This document shows, one piece after another, positions 7,933 to 8,166 of a stretch of DNA of 8,166 nt (positions within the stretch are counted from its first letter, which is position 1; the number at the start of each line of letters is the position of its first letter). The DNA lies in the NCBI GenBank assembly GCA_030596465.1, contig JAUVJW010000071.1, positions 1-8,166 on the forward strand, written 5' to 3'. A program made the position numbers and the translations under genes. The notes below the pieces were generated by a model. It did no database searches. It had not been told where the DNA came from and saw only the letters and a list, made by a program, of their open reading frames with translations. The stretch is from Candidatus Fermentibacteraceae bacterium (lineage in GTDB: Bacteria > Fermentibacterota > Fermentibacteria > Fermentibacterales > JCC-6).

Positions 7933-7938
7933 AGTATA
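7933..7938 (-). promoter_or_regulatory. Candidate -10 box for the GGDEF-NTPase-TPR operon
   Basis: On the minus strand this reads TATACT, five of six matches to the sigma-70 -10 consensus, about 55 nt before the ATG at 7878. A -35 is not convincing: TTGGGA matches four of six but stands 20 nt upstream, longer than usual. The AT-rich palindrome at 7978-7987 lies about 40 nt upstream of this box, where a regulator could act (inference). An alternative sigma factor is possible. Confidence 0.25.
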
Positions 7939-8049
7939 TGTCTTTCAAGGTTTTTCCTTCCCAAAAGATATTTAAGAAGATATATCTGTTCCCTCGGATA
8001 TGCAATACAACTACATTGCTGTTACGACCGGAAAGCCATGGATTGTCCC

Positions 8050-8078
8050 TTGCCTTGAGTGGTATGTGGAACAATAAT
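8050..8078 (+). promoter_or_regulatory. Candidate sigma-70-type promoter for the gene starting at 8147
   Basis: TTGCCT (8050-8055, four of six consensus matches) and AATAAT (8073-8078, five of six) are separated by exactly 17 nt. Transcription would start near 8085, giving a leader of about 60 nt before the ATG at 8147. The two arms of the 9-bp inverted repeat (8030-8038 and 8111-8119) bracket this element. No upstream plus-strand gene in the window could transcribe the 8147 gene, which supports a local promoter. Confidence 0.4.
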
Positions 8079-8146
8079 ATTTCCAACAAACAAAGGGATA
8101 CTGTTTTGATTGGCTTTCCAGGAGCGTGATTTTAAGGGAGGAAACC

Positions 8147-8166
8147 ATGGGTTCATTTCCAACAGA
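8147..8166 (+). CDS. Start of an unidentified gene, truncated by the window end
   Basis: An ATG at 8147-8149 follows AGGGAGG (8135-8141) with 5 nt spacing, an excellent ribosome binding site. Only six complete codons (M-G-S-F-P-T) and two bases of the next are present, so nothing can be said about the product. It is divergent from the GGDEF-NTPase-TPR operon and has a plausible promoter at 8050-8078. The call rests on the start context alone. Confidence 0.55.

Larger units (their letters stand above)
7879..8146. other. Divergent intergenic region with regulatory candidates
   Basis: This 268-bp stretch separates the minus-strand signalling operon from a plus-strand gene starting at 8147, so it should hold promoters for both directions. 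It contains a ribosome binding site for each flanking gene, a 10-bp palindrome AGATATATCT (7978-7987) preceded by a related AAGATATTT (7965-7973), and a 9-bp perfect inverted repeat, GGAAAGCCA (8030-8038) with TGGCTTTCC (8111-8119). It also contains small open frames on the plus strand, including 7930-8058 (42 codons, ATG seven bases after GGGGAGGG) and 7938-8129 (63 codons, no well-placed ribosome binding site); neither resembles a known protein to me and I do not call them as genes. No RNA gene or riboswitch was recognised. Confidence 0.6.

Noticed and set aside
7938..8129. 63-codon plus-strand frame ending 17 nt before the ATG at 8147
   Set aside because: The ATG at 7938 has no well-placed ribosome binding site (the nearest purine run is 15 nt away), the translation matches no family, and the frame overlaps the better-placed start at 7930.
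8079..8164. 10-bp direct repeat ATTTCCAACA at 8079-8088 and 8155-8164
   Set aside because: Only two copies, one inside the start of a coding region, with no symmetry or other signal; chance is sufficient.

Overview
The window carries part of a bacterial chromosome with dense coding, good Shine-Dalgarno sites and moderate GC (mid-40s percent by eye). No rRNA, tRNA, CRISPR array, insertion sequence or phage gene was seen. The sequence does not fix the taxon. A single-domain, homo-oligomeric-type ATP sulfurylase suggests sulfur metabolism, and the large GGDEF-NTPase-TPR proteins suggest a signalling-rich, Gram-negative-like bacterium; both are inferences.

Layout: (1) 1-276, plus strand: C-terminal part of a thioredoxin-fold (TlpA/redoxin-like) protein whose start lies outside the window. 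(2) 304-1428, plus strand: complete sat, ATP sulfurylase, 27 nt downstream with a strong ribosome binding site and probably in the same operon. (3) 1429-1489: short convergent gap with a weak terminator candidate for the minus-strand operon. (4) 1490-4684 and 4681-7878, both minus strand: two very large, colinear paralogues (1064 and 1065 aa). Each has an N-terminal GGDEF diguanylate cyclase domain, a MalT/AAA_16-like STAND NTPase module and a long TPR C-terminus. The 4681-7878 copy is transcribed first and the two genes overlap by ATGA. (5) 7879-8146: divergent intergenic region with promoter candidates, a 9-bp inverted repeat and a 10-bp palindrome. (6) 8147-8166, plus strand: first codons of another gene.

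The most interesting part is the tandem signalling pair. The downstream protein (1490-4684) has canonical GGDEF and GKS Walker A motifs and keeps the first Walker B aspartate. The upstream protein (4681-7878), although about 70% identical by hand count over the first 360 residues, is changed at all three sites: EGDEF for GGDEF, GKN for GKS, and Lys for the Walker B Asp. Both keep the RxxD inhibitory-site motif. The domain order copies that of class III adenylyl cyclase-NTPase-TPR proteins with a c-di-GMP-type output domain in place of the cyclase. My working hypothesis is a translationally coupled active/pseudo-enzyme pair acting as a hetero-complex, in which the TPR/NTPase part senses a ligand or partner and controls c-di-GMP synthesis. 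The convergent sat operon shows no evident functional link to it.
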